A stretch of DNA of 64,000 bases from Halichondria panicea (taxonomy: Eukaryota; Porifera; Demospongiae; Suberitida; Halichondriidae): contig NC_087392.1 in NCBI RefSeq assembly GCF_963675165.1, positions 3,369,442 to 3,433,441 on the forward strand, in the 5' to 3' direction. Each line of letters begins with the position of its first letter. Position 1 is the stretch's first letter. Made by a program: the position numbers and the translations under genes. This document shows positions 35,583 through 46,322 of this stretch, piece after piece. Under the pieces are notes generated by a model, which ran no database searches, was not told the origin of the DNA, and saw nothing but the letters and a program-made list of their open reading frames with translations.

Positions 35583-35994
35583 CTCTGTAGAGAAAATTAT
35601 ATTTCAATACTGATCTGTAAATAGTATACTAACAGAATGAGAATACAGGGGGCAGGGGTGGGGGTATGTCTCATACAACTAGCTTGAACTTGTACCAGAG
35701 TGATAATTGTACCAGAGTGATAATTATATAGAAATGTGTTAATTTAATAGGCTTATTGAACAAATAGGCATTTAACTATACTTTAATAGTGTCCTTAAGA
35801 TAATATTTCAATGAAACAAAGAAGATACTTACAGTACAGTCACTTGAACAGATCTCTGAACAGATCCAACATTGACAGCTGACCATGTGGAGATTAATTA
35901 ATTATGCGCATGCGCAATAGAAATAATGAGGTAAATTTAGCCAGAAAATGATGCGGGCGGTGGACCAGAAACCAGAGTGTCACTTGGAGTGGCC

Positions 35995-36800
35995 TTAGGG
36001 AAGGAAGTACCTCCGACAGATCCACTGTCTCACCGTACCCATCTCTACACTCTTGTGATCGTGGTCAGACAGCCTCCAGTATATAGTGGAAGTTGAAGAC
36101 TCTCCACCTCTGCACCTCTGCCACACTCGTGGAAGTAGTTATCGATGGACCAAGGAGCTCCATAGTGGATCGTCTGAGTGAGGCCAACACAATCGATTCC
36201 CATGCCTAACGCCATCGTAGCACGAACGACACCTTGTCAAACTTGCTATTACAAGTTGTGTTGAGGACTATAATCGCTCAACTTTGGTGATGGTGGAAGT
36301 GAGAAGTGAGCATAGAGCATAGAGCATACAAATTGGCACACAAGCGCACACAAGCGACAGTACACAATCACACAATCAGTCGTTTAGCCTTCATTGAATT
36401 ACGTGACAAATCCTTGACAACGTCAGTGAAATCTTCTTCGAAGTCGCTGGAACGCCTTAAGAACAATGTTCAGAGCGAATCGAATCTGGGGACACCGAAA
36501 GACCATAATTATTATTATTCATTCCAATTATGATTTTGTCAATTATGATTTTGTGTACCGTAAAAACTCGATTTAAAGCGACACTTAAATAATTCCTACG
36601 TTTTGCAAAAGTAAAGTTAAATGTTCAAGTGTCGCTTGGGGTTGCCTTAAATTGAGGTTTTATATCTTTGTACACTTACCTGCTTCGTCCTAATGGAGGT
36701 TCAAGCAGGAAACTTCTCACCACAGCGCTTCTGGACAACTATAGAGGAAACGATACATGCCAGCCTTGACATCTCGTTCATTGGCAATGTACTTCTTTGT
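35995..36800 (-). pseudogene. RecQ-like DNA helicase relic
   Basis: Minus strand. KYIANERDVKAGMYRFLYSC then PEAL (about 36725-36795) resembles the segment before the DExH box. KDLSRNSMKAKRLIV and, after taking out duplicated words, VYCRLCANLYAHF (about 36295-36380) resemble the start of the second helicase lobe. VVRATMALGMGIDCVGLTQT, IHYGAPWSIDNYFHECGRG and then STSTIYWRL fit RecQ motifs V and VI. At least five short tandem duplications break the frame (36105-36120, 36297-36310, 36311-36324, 36336-36355, 36362-36377). A small MITE sits between the lobes and the DExH segment is missing. The last codon TAA coincides with the TTA duplication of the transposon next door. Confidence 0.7.
36556..36664. 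mobile_element. Small MITE (TACCGTAAAA ends)
   Basis: TACCGTAAAAACTCGATTTA on the left is mirrored by CCTTAAATTGAGGTTTTATA on the right, with AAGCGACACTT / AAGTGTCGCTT inside. Same family as 47756-47912. It lies within the RecQ-like relic. Confidence 0.75.
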
Positions 36801-36829
36801 CTACCCCTGCGTTCCCACTGAGGATAGCA

Positions 36830-39828
36830 GCAGAAACACCACGACTATGGACCTCAAACAGAAACCACCAAAACGAAGCAGTCTCTGCCCTCTCTACTTG
36901 CTTACTCTCTACTTGCTTACACTTCAGCAACAGCTCCAATACAAGCTTCTGGATAATAGGTGGCGCATGCGCAAGCAGCCTGGAATCGAGTATGTAGACA
37001 GCACCGAAACCTGTTCTTCAAGCTGACTTACTCAAAACTGACCACTACCTAAACAGGAAACGAGTATCAAAGAATGTTAGATTGGCTAAACCGAAAGATG
37101 GTCAGAGACTATAACATACTATGTCTGTACCTACACTGAGCGTAGCCAGGATTTTTTGGAAGAGGGGCAAAACCTACACAGCCAAAAATCCACGGGAACG
37201 TTTCAGGCCTGTGGCTGAATACAGGCCAGGCCTGTATTCAGATGTAATCGCCCACGGCCCGCTTACACCACAGGCCACGTACATGTACGCCAGCCCCTAA
37301 ATAACAGGCCATCACCCACGTCCTGCTTACATCATGCAACGCATTGCGAAGTAAGGAAGCACAGGTGAATTTCATATTCATTACACATTAAGTGCTCTAT
37401 ATACAAAACAAAGTGGTACATAGTAACTGGTGTATATACAAAATATTAGGGCTAACACTTAAAATCCTACATTGAACCATACACACACAAAGCGTTTGCT
37501 ATCTACTAAAACCAAAGTAGTACCAAAGTAGTGGCAGGGGAGAAGCGTGTAAAAGATTAATACAGGCGAATCCTCCTCAGGCTTTAGTGGTACAGTCTAT
37601 ACAAAACAAAGTGGTACATAGTAACTGGTGTATATACATGCACACCTTTGTCATTAACTATAGAATATTCTCAAAGAGCTAATACAACGCTGCAAACTAG
37701 AAAGTGGACAACAGCAGTGCCTCCAAAAAGTCAAGACTATGAATGCCGCAAAACATTTGAAAAAACAGATTATGCCACAGGTCATAAAATATGACTTAGC
37801 ATACACTCAAGTCCTTTACGCTCCTTGAGGAGATGATGAAACATTACAAGTGCATTAGAAAAGGTCAACAATGCACTGATATTTATGAAAATACATCTTA
37901 TTAATACATCTTATTCACAGTCACTGGCCACACAAGCACTGGCCGGCCGCACAAGCAATGGACAGAGAATTAGATAGTTGGTTAAAAATGTCAATGAGAG
38001 AAGAAAGGATAATTATTCCACTTACACTTACACTACTGTTTAGGTGATTGTAAAGAGCAATATTCTATAGATAATAATTATGAGGTTTTTGTCAAGTTAA
38101 GTCCCTCACACTGTGCTGTTCTTTGCGAGCAGAAGTAGTCATCAGCACAAAAGGTAAGAATGAACTAGTGATTAATTGCCATGTACATAGAAAAAAGGTC
38201 CGTCATAAAGTTGGAAGTCAATCGCTGATTGTAACGCTGCTGTTTAGGTGAGAAATTGATTCTGTTATTCAGGAATAATAATTTTCTATTATAGCTGTTA
38301 ATGTTGTCAAATCTTTGCGAGGGAGCAGAGGGAGCAGAAATCAAACATGCAGAGGGTACCAAACGATGTAAGATGTAACTATTTTGTACACTTTCTTAGA
38401 TAGATTAGATTAGTCATTAGATAGATTTGTTGAGGAGATCGTATGGGTTTCTTCTCTTTGCCAGTGTGCCTAATTTCACTAGCGACGTGACATGGTTACC
38501 ACCACTCAGCATCGAGAAGCTGTTTGTTTCTACGGCGAATTGTGGACTCGGTGTGCTGAACGATTGGCTGTCAGGATAGTTTTCTTTATGTATAAGTACG
38601 TACTTACATGTCCTCCTGTTTTCACTTGTAGGGTTAGAGACACACAGCTAATAAGCTGTGAGAAAACAGACAAAAACTTTCAGAGGAGAATCACAGTTTT
38701 GTAGCTTCCTCTCTAGAGGTGTTAGCGGAGACTGTGACTTGTGTATAGGATGTCGTTACAGCAGTACACTCACTAAGGGCATGAGGATCGAGGATCTTTC
38801 ATGAACCCTGTTCCTGTGCACAACTTGCAAGTGACCTTGATGTTTCCGAGAGGCTGTCAGGGGGACGTACGTACGTGTTGCAGTTGTCGGCAGTTGTCGG
38901 CTAGGTGGTCCCGATAGCAGAGCAGCATGGACACGACAACAACTTGGACTGCCTCAACTACTCACAGCAGTATGCTGCACGACAAACTGTCAACTCAATA
39001 GGTTGCTGAAGCACTGTCACTAAAATTAATTATCATCGATTCTTATTGGCTATGGTCTTTATAGCTGTTGATACGATAATACGATATTGTTGGTGACGAA
39101 CTGATCAAACAGCCTCCTATATAGCTTATAAATAAGTTGCTCACTCATTCCTATGTGTGTACATTCCTATGCTTACACACACAATTCGCTTACACACACA
39201 ATTCAATCCTATGTACAACCTACTTGTTGTACTTACATTTTATTGTGTGATTTTGTGTTGATAATGCCACAATTTTGAATGTGAATTGTAAAAAAGTTAG
39301 CCATCTACCTGTCTTTGTTATTGAAGTAGCTCTATGCTTTTTACATTGAGTGATTCACTCTGAGAGTCCTGGAAAATTTTTGTCTGCCCAGGATGGAGCT
39401 CAGAGTAGGTACACTATACAAACCACAATAAAGATGTCTGACAACACAGGCTGCCCAGTTCCAACAGTTTTGATTGAAGCATGCGCATGACAAATGCATG
39501 TTTATTGTGTCTACACAAAAATAAATGACATAATTATGACTAAGCATAAGAGCACAAAAATGAAGTAAAGTCACTACCATTACACAGGAAGCTTCTCCAA
39601 TCTTGACCACACCTTTTTTTCAATTTTTGTTGCATTCCAAATTTGCACTAAATGGCACGTTTGAAACGCTTGTGGTCTTTGACGAGGCAAGGCAGCTGGA
39701 GGTGCAGGTGGAGGAGCAAGCGCAAGAGCCAAAGCCCTAGCAGAGCTCAGGCCATTAGCGGAGGTGGTGGTTGAGCCATTGGCTGGAGGAGGTGGAGGCA
39801 ACAGTTGCAGAAATTTATTGTCTGCGTG
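36830..39828. other. Intergenic with a 45-bp direct repeat
   Basis: ACAAAACAAAGTGGTACATA then GTAACTGGTGTATATAC occurs at about 37399 and again at 37598. Loosely related sequences recur at 38030-38150 and 38240-38350. No gene supported; a proline/alanine-rich minus-strand frame at 39580-39801 lacks any conserved feature. Confidence 0.45.
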
Positions 39829-40671
39829 AGGGGAAATTCCTATTATTGTTAATTATTTTTAACAAAAAAAGACTATTTCATCAGCCAGGTATATTATAGC
39901 TCCACTTCTTAACAAACATAATTTAGCAACAAAATTCATAGACACAATATCAATGTCACTTACATTCTAGCTAATTTCTCAGGCCTCCGTCGCAACGACC
40001 TGGAGGAACCATCCATATAGGACAATTTCACTGGGTATCCTGGGCTCTCCAAGATGTTATCACTCATCCCATCAGGCCTGCTAATACTAAGCACAATGGC
40101 AGTGATACCAATACTAATACCAATATTAAATTAAAGGAGGAAAGCTTCTTGTGAGGCTAATAATAAGTTGGATCTAGCATATAAGGCCACCTATAATAGA
40201 TCAGACAGGCTTAGCTTTATGAAGAACAGAGACACTTTTTGTAGGCTCCATACAAGTGAGCGATCTATTATAAGACTGATACATGACACAGAAAGTAAGT
40301 ACAAGCTGATAACAAGACATGAAAGCTTACCATTGGAGTCTTTTTCTTCTTTTTCTTCTGCCAAGCAATCCAGCTACATCCAGCTACATAGCTATACTAG
40401 CTAGCTAGAGAGTCCTAGAATGCCTAGCCTTCATCTAACTAACTCGTCTTCTCCAGAAAATCTTTCACTAAGCTTTATGAGGTGCCCGGAAATCAATAAT
40501 TGAACTTCAATTATTCATGACGTTTGAGCGTCACTTTGTAGCGTTCCCTCGAACATATCTCCGGATAGAAAATAGCTAGGAGGTCGATCTTGGTATCATT
40601 TTGAAGCTTAGAGAACGCTTTATCCGATTCAACAATAAACCCGCGTTTTCCTAGGCCCTAGGCCCTTCACA
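39829..40671. mobile_element. TGTGACAG-type element, copy B (inverted, truncated)
   Basis: Read on the minus strand from 40671 it is colinear with copy A (29914 onward): AACGCGGG, CCAAGATCGACCTCCTAGC, GGAGAAGACGAGTTAGTTAG, and on to AATAATAGGAATTTCCC at 39829, where the match ends. The right end retains CCTAGGCCCTTCACA followed by TA. Confidence 0.75.
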
Positions 40672-40751
40672 TATATCAAAAAGTATTCAATATTAAACAT
40701 AGTAATTCACATTTTGTTTTGTCATAATAATTTATTGTCAAGTTTCTTTAA

Positions 40752-41486
40752 CCCTTTAACCGTCTCTTAGTGGAATAATATGTCTGTAAATTCTCTATCG
40801 AACCATATACCAATAGAATGCCCAACAACAAGGAATAAAATGGTGCCATAACAACCACGGTTATTACGCTCACATTTTTATCATTTTAAATGCTCGGCCA
40901 GCGGTGAGATATAATCCAAAAATTTTTTTTTATGGATCAGCCGCTTGACTAAGCTTGATTTTCACATCATATGAATGTAACATTGCTAAGATATAAGTAC
41001 AATACGTACACGATCTATGAAATTTACAAGCTCACACCCTAATTCTATTTATACTTACACTACTGATATTCTAGCTATACTATACTACTTGCCAGAGTCA
41101 CACAGTGAGCCCTCTTCTGGTCTTTCATCCATAGAGCTAGCGTCTAGGTCTATGTCATGCATGTCCTCAGTCCCAGACAGTTCATCAGCGTCTGGCATAA
41201 AGCTGGTAGCCTGAGGTATCCTACTATCCCCTCTCCTTCATAGGCAGACATCACCATTGCTGTCCTCAAGCTGTTCAAGCACATCGGCACAAGTTCGTGC
41301 GGTAAGATGCTAATGAAATTTTAACATAGCAACGTGGCTTGAAAAATTCTAGACTAAATTGCACGTGATTCTACAGCTCTTCCTCTATACAGGGATGTGC
41401 GTAGTTCGAGCTACTTCCTAGGTATCGCAGAATGCAAAAAAAGTCACTATTGCGGGCCACGATTGTGGCCCGTGACGGTTAAAGGG
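40752..41486. mobile_element. piggyBac-like element, family 2, copy 2 (complete)
   Basis: TTAA (40748-40751), then CCCTTTAACCGTC; ends GACGGTTAAAGGG, then TTAA (41487-41490). 735 bases. The minus strand carries remnants of an acidic transposase N-terminus (TCADVLEQLEDSNGDV, then SFMPDADELSGTEDMHDIDL with a frameshift between). Confidence 0.9.
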
Positions 41487-41490
41487 TTAA

Positions 41491-41606
41491 TTGAAAAAAA
41501 AGACAATGTGACTATCATGTGACCAATTAACACAATTATAAAAAAACCATTTGTTCCAGCTTAGTTAGATCCTATCTTTTCTTGAAATCCTGATGTACAT
41601 ATCATA
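41491..41606. repeat. Dispersed repeat fragment between two insertions
   Basis: Reverse complement of 6931-7064. On its left the TTAA is occupied by a family 2 element; on its right a TA is occupied by copy C of the TGTGACAG family. Confidence 0.75.
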
Positions 41607-41853
41607 TGTGACAGTGCCAATGAAAAGGGACCTTAACGCGGGCATTTTCGAATCAGTTTTTAATCGGATAGGGCGTCCTTTAAGCTTCAAAATGATACCA
41701 AGATCGACCTCTGAGCTACTTTCTTTCCGGAGATATGTTCGAGGGAACGCTACGAAGGTATTGCAACTTGAGTAAATGACGCTCGAACGTCATGATAATT
41801 GAAGTTCAATTATTGGCTTCCGGGCACCTCATAAAGCTTAGACACTGTGGATA
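41607..41853. mobile_element. TGTGACAG-type element, copy C (truncated)
   Basis: Begins TGTGACAGTGCCAATGAAAA after TA and follows copies A and B through CTTAACGCGGGCATTTTCGA and TTCCGGGCACCTCATAAAGC, then diverges. No right end found. Confidence 0.7.
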
Positions 41854-41905
41854 CAAAAATGTACACAAGTGCATACATGTATGTCAGTATAAACTAGACC
41901 TTACC

Positions 41906-42887
41906 TAAATTCTTGTGGTCCTCAGCATCAGTAGGTCTGTCTGCAGGTGAGCTATAATAAAAAATATTAACACATTTTCATACACATTAAATTTGTTCTT
42001 TGATTTCATTCATTGGTAACTTAATGCCACATGTTTGACACTCTTGAAGAACACTTTGACTACTTCCTCTCTAAAATTGAATTATAAAGGTATGGTGACA
42101 ACTACAACGAACAACTCACGTCAATTGGCTCAATCTTCAAATTCCTTTGTAGTGGTCGTACGAATATTTTGGCACTGGAGATCACTAACTTGAGATACTC
42201 AGGACATGAGGAGTGTACCCTTCAGATGGCAGTATCAGCTCTTTCCCACCCTTGCCATTTAGCCTCAAAAGTTCATACCCACCCCCATCTACAAGTCTTG
42301 GGAAATTCTCCAGCAATGCAAAGTGTAGATCATCAGCATCCCCATACAGTTCTAAGTGCTTTTCACCAAGGCCAGCTAATTGCAGCGTAGATTGCATTGG
42401 TTGGGCATTGGTTGGTCTGGCAGACACCTACATTATTTTATAACAGCATAGTACCAAGGGCGTATGAAGAGAAGAGGGCTCACAACGTATATTGATGAGT
42501 CAGTATATTGATGAGTCAGCAGGATATGCTATATTTAGCCCATGATTTAGCCAATCGCCCACTAGGTACAAATTCTTTACACATAAGCCCCGCCCATTTG
42601 TAATAGGATAGATTGTACATGCCCTCTTCTCTTCATACGCCCTTTACAGCTTATACAGTACGTCTTACGTCATAGCCATTTACCTCTGAGTTGTACTGGC
42701 AAGGCAAACAAACGTGTGCTTGTACATCTTCAACTTCTTTTTTTTTCGAAACTCCTGTAGCAGTACTCTTAGGACAAGAGTCTAGCCATTTCACGAGATG
42801 TTCCAGCTCCACTAGCACTTGCATGGTTAGCGTTAAGTACACTTCTTTGAGGGCGTGAGTTGGCTGTGCCAGGAATTCCACCTGCAT
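41906..42887 (-). CDS. Gene fragment with GGGYELLR domain, at least three exons
   Basis: Minus strand. Exon 1 (42887-42684) opens MQVEFLAQPTHALKEVYLT and ends LPCQYNSE before GTAAAT. Exon 2 (42427-42120), after TGTAG, reads LQLAGLGEKHLELYGDADD, NFPRLVDGGGYELLRLNGKG and, after a frame change, EYLKLVISSAKIFVRPLQRN, then a GTGAGT donor. A probable 47-base exon (41953-41907) sits between TTATAG and GTAAGG. The GGGYELLR...IFVRPLQ arrangement matches a widespread invertebrate domain found in proteins annotated near HECT or G2E3-like ligases; its role is unknown to me. The frame change coincides with an extra CATGTCCT near 42205, so this copy may be inactive. Transposon copy C lies just downstream. 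Confidence 0.5.
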
Positions 42888-44310
42888 CCTTGCTGCCTCA
42901 GATTCTCAGAGTTGGACTCGATATAGTATAGTGATAGTATATTGACTCTTGTCGACACGATATGAATACTAGAGCTAGCTAGAGCTGGAGAGAACTGACC
43001 ATGTGGCCTAGGATTGCGCATGCGCAAAACTGCGATATAGTTGACCTTTAAACCATTGGCATTTAAACCATTGGCATTGAACAACATGCAATGCCATGAA
43101 AACACCCTTCGTCAAAAAAATACACCTCTCAAATAAATATTATACACAACTCAAAAAATGCATATCTCATTAAAAAATAGAATAGATTACACCTCTCGTG
43201 CAAAATGCACATCTTAATAAAAAATAGACCACTCAAAAAATACACCTCACGAAAAATAAAATGCACCTCTCAATAAAAAATGGACCTCTCAGTGAAAAGC
43301 AGCTATTTTGGCGGGAATCACCTCCCATATTGAAGGAGCTGCCTTTCGAGAGCCAAGTTTGGATATGTCCAAGCTGTCATCCACCAGCTGGAAAGTTATC
43401 CGTGATTAACTGAATAATGCCAAACTTTCGGAATAATGCCATAACTATTACGGTATACTATTATTATCTATTTAGCATAATATGTTAAAACATACTATGT
43501 TTGATTTGTGGATATGTTTGATTGTGGCATTATAATCCGTTGTCTGCATGGTAAACATTATATATTACCGGCAGAGAACTCTGATACTGATACTGACAGA
43601 GCACAGGATCCGATTCAACTGGCCAATAGCTGGCTTTCTATGATTAACTAGTATAGTATTAAATAAACTTCATACGGGTTGGCACATACGGGTTGGCACA
43701 GTACAGTGCAGTGTTGCTAGACAGAAATCAGCCGCCACCTGGGGGGTGCAACACATGCATTTTTTGTTCTTAATATTCGATCTACCCAAATCAATCCATA
43801 AGTGGAGGTGCAACGATCTGTTCTTTTTGTTTAGGAACGAACGAAGATGGTCAGTTCCAGTTGAAAAAAAACCATGCTTATTACTACCAACTCTGCGATC
43901 TGCTGATTTTATTATCTGGAGAGAAAGTGAATTAATTGGTGGTAATTCGAATTGAACAAGATTTAACGTTTTTAGAGGAAGCGCTTTTTGGAGGAAGCGC
44001 TGCACAAAGCAAAAGAATAAGAATTCTTTAACTAGATGTATACAATGCAATCTACAGCAAGCGACGCTCGTGGTTGTTTCCTCTACAATATTGTTATTGT
44101 AAAAATGAAAAAGATGGTCTTTTTATTTCAATTGAATGGTTTCATGTAGAATGTCTTAAGTTAAAACGAGTTCGGGAAACCCGTGAACAGTGAGAAACAG
44201 TGAGAAAGAGTGAACAGACTTTTTTAATTATTTTATGAAAGATTATTTCATAGTGAGCGTGCATGTATAGACGATTACATAACTTAACTAAAAAAAAAAG
44301 GAACTACCAC
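42888..44310. other. Intergenic with degenerate ACACCTCTC repeats
   Basis: 43105-43300 holds six or more imperfect copies of AAAAAATACACCTCTCAA-like words of about 30 bases. The rest shows no supported gene. Overlapping frames at 43670-44050 have no recognisable motif. Confidence 0.5.
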
Positions 44311-44319
44311 AATTGTTGT

Positions 44320-44600
44320 CTACTGCCTGTTTTTTTTATGTTCAGTGTTCAGTGTTGACGAGAGAATAGAGTACTTCTGTCGTACCGCTCCGATTACTCT
44401 TTCAACATGAATTCGAACGCGTGCCAGTTGTCTACCAGTATCGACTTCCTGTTGTGAGAGTTGTTTTTTGCCTTTTGTAAAGGCTGGCATCTTATCCCAC
44501 TGCATCTTGCACGGTAAACCCCAACACTAAATCACCAGGCTCAAGGTAATTCAAAAGACCACACTTTTCTGTGAGACACTCTCGGCCACCCCATCTTATA
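44320..44600 (-). pseudogene. PIF/Harbinger-type (DDE_4) transposase relic
   Basis: The minus strand reads WGGRECLTEKCGLLNYLEPG then [13 protein letters not shown], a stop, [20 protein letters not shown] and [31 protein letters not shown]...[14 protein letters not shown] is the hallmark C-terminal segment of IS4/DDE_4 transposases, the glutamate of HVER being catalytic. In the family an ADRGF box with the second catalytic aspartate follows DLVL; here only GF remains, so that aspartate is deleted. With the internal stop this copy cannot be active. Confidence 0.75.
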
Positions 44601-44744
44601 AATTACGTTTAATTTCATTAGTTAGAGATGAATTGCCCGTAAAGAAACCTGAAGCCAAATCATAAACGGGCTATGGTAAGAAGGAAAGACCATCGTCAGT
44701 AAATTATTGCAGTAAATTGCAGGCTCGTAAAATCAGTTTGTGTA

Positions 44745-44990
44745 CTCACGCTCACAGCAGCCCTCTCTTCTTCAACAACTCTCAACTTCTTCTGCAGCTC
44801 TCTCGTCGCTATCTCTTCTTCAGCAGCTCTCTCTTCTTGTGCAAGTCTTTCTTCTTCAGCAACTCTTTCTTTTTCTGCAACTCTCTTTTCTTCTGCAACT
44901 TTCTCTTCTCTCTTTTCTTCTATCCTTTTTCCTGTACCTTCTTACAATTTTCCTTCTTAATAAAGTTTTTCTGTTTTGATACTTCTTGAA
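44745..44990 (-). pseudogene. Coiled-coil segment of the same transposon gene
   Basis: The minus strand reads VAEEKRVAEKERVAEEERLA, QEERAAEEEIATRELQKKLR and AAVSVSTQTDF. It is a strongly charged Glu/Arg/Lys coiled coil followed by a short conserved tail, and it lies upstream, in the same orientation, of the DDE_4 relic at 44320-44600. A coiled coil between an N-terminal DNA-binding domain and the catalytic domain is common in such transposase genes. The CT-rich plus-strand frames here are shadows. Confidence 0.5.
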
Positions 44991-44999
44991 AGCTTTCAC

Positions 45000-45860
45000 T
45001 GTTTTTTTCCTGGTTGGACTGTCAGTATACTGGAAAACTCGTCTGGAGAGAGAGGATCCTTGGAGAGAGGATCCTGACCTGTAGTGAAGTGATCAGAGCA
45101 TAAAAAAACTGTGTTGATTGGGCTCCCAGTTCTTCCTCTTGATTGCAGCAATCCATTTGCAACGGCGATCTAGACTACAGGAAATGAAAGGCTTGATCCA
45201 GCAGCAGCTCTTCACCATAGCTCAAAAGTTCAAAAGTTCAAAAGTTTACACTTTTTAGCCTACGTTTCTATGTTTCTATGGTGCTTTTACCACTCAAAAT
45301 GGCGGCCGCGTACGTAGCAAAACGTAACCACGCCCCCTCTAAATTTTGTGCATAACCGTACCTAGTATGAATCTAGTATGAATCAGCCGCACCTTTGGAG
45401 CTAGCTGCTAGCTGTACGTACATCATCAGTACATAGTATTAAAAGCGCAGAGGTCGAGTCAGCAAATGCGCAATTTTTGCAACTGCCATACTTGATCAGG
45501 AGCCGCGGCTACTAAATGTTTCATTTTGCTGGCTACAATTCAAGAGGGGCCAGATAATTTAGTTTGTCATCAAAAGTTGCCATGAGTTACATGTAATAAT
45601 TGCCACGTAATTGCCACGTACTAGAGTCAAAGTTCACTGAGGCTACTATTTGAGAGAGTGATAGAGTGATCGAGCATATACGGTAATTATTAATGTGCAT
45701 GCTGTATTAATGTGCATGCTGCAACAAGGCCCAGTCCAGATAGAGCTGTTTAATAACTACGAAGTCTGGAGCAGACTTTTCAGCCAGTTCCAAGGAAGCA
45801 GGGTAGACCAATCCCTGACCAACGAGTTTTTTGTATCGAGTTTTTTGTATTAACAGTATT
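45000..45860. other. Intergenic, nothing recognised
   Basis: Several short tandem duplications (GGAGAGAGGATCCT near 45048-45075, TAATGTGCATGCTG near 45691-45721). No gene supported. Confidence 0.4.
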
Positions 45861-45863
45861 TAC

Positions 45864-46322
45864 CCCTTTAACCGTCGGAGTGAAATGTCTGTATCGGGTT
45901 TCCAGAGCGCCCATACAAACAAGGAATACATACAAACAAGGAATAAAATGGTGCAACTAACGTTTTTTTATCACCCGTTTTTATCATTTAAATGCTCGGC
46001 CAGCAGTGAGATAAAATCCAAAAATTTTTTTTTATGGATCAGCCTATCATATGGTATAAAGGCTTGTAACAGTGCTAAGATATATCAATTTGAACTACAA
46101 TACAATTTGAACTACAATACGTACATGTATTACTATATCGGTGAACGATCTATGAAATTTACAAGCTCACATAAAGACTGTTCATTACTGCTAATGCTAT
46201 ACTATACTTATACTACTGATATTCTAGCTATACTATACTATACTACTCAACTACCAGAGTCACACAGTGAGCCCTCTCCTGGTGCATGTCCTCAGTCCCA
46301 GACAGTTCATCAGCGTCTGGTC
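45864..46322. mobile_element. piggyBac-like element, family 2, 3'-truncated
   Basis: Starts CCCCTTTAACCGTCGGAGTG after a mutated TTTA, and follows the family through TTTAAATGCTCGGCCAGCAG and ACAGTTCATCAGCGTCTGG, where it stops. The 3' end and right TTAA are missing. Confidence 0.8.

Larger units (their letters stand above)
32077..35994 (-). mobile_element. Complete DNA transposon, 33-bp TIRs, TTA duplication
   Basis: 32077-32109 begins GGCCACTCCAAGTGACACTC and is the exact reverse complement of 35962-35994. TTA lies directly outside both ends (32074-32076, 35995-35997). The 3918-base element encodes a single large transposase gene on the minus strand and little else. A 3-base TTA duplication fits PIF/Harbinger or CMC types, but the protein does not look like either. 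TIR identity suggests recent movement although the transposase frame is already broken. Confidence 0.92.

Noticed and set aside
36757..37026. Plus-strand frames near the RecQ-like relic
   Set aside because: Opposite strand to the helicase-like motifs and without any conserved feature.
39580..39801. Proline/alanine-rich minus-strand frame
   Set aside because: Low-complexity sequence with no conserved block and no splice context. It overlaps no recognisable family.
44717..44989. Plus-strand Leu/Phe/Ser-rich frames resembling membrane segments
   Set aside because: They are the complement of a Glu/Arg/Lys-rich coiled coil on the minus strand and have the composition expected of such a shadow.
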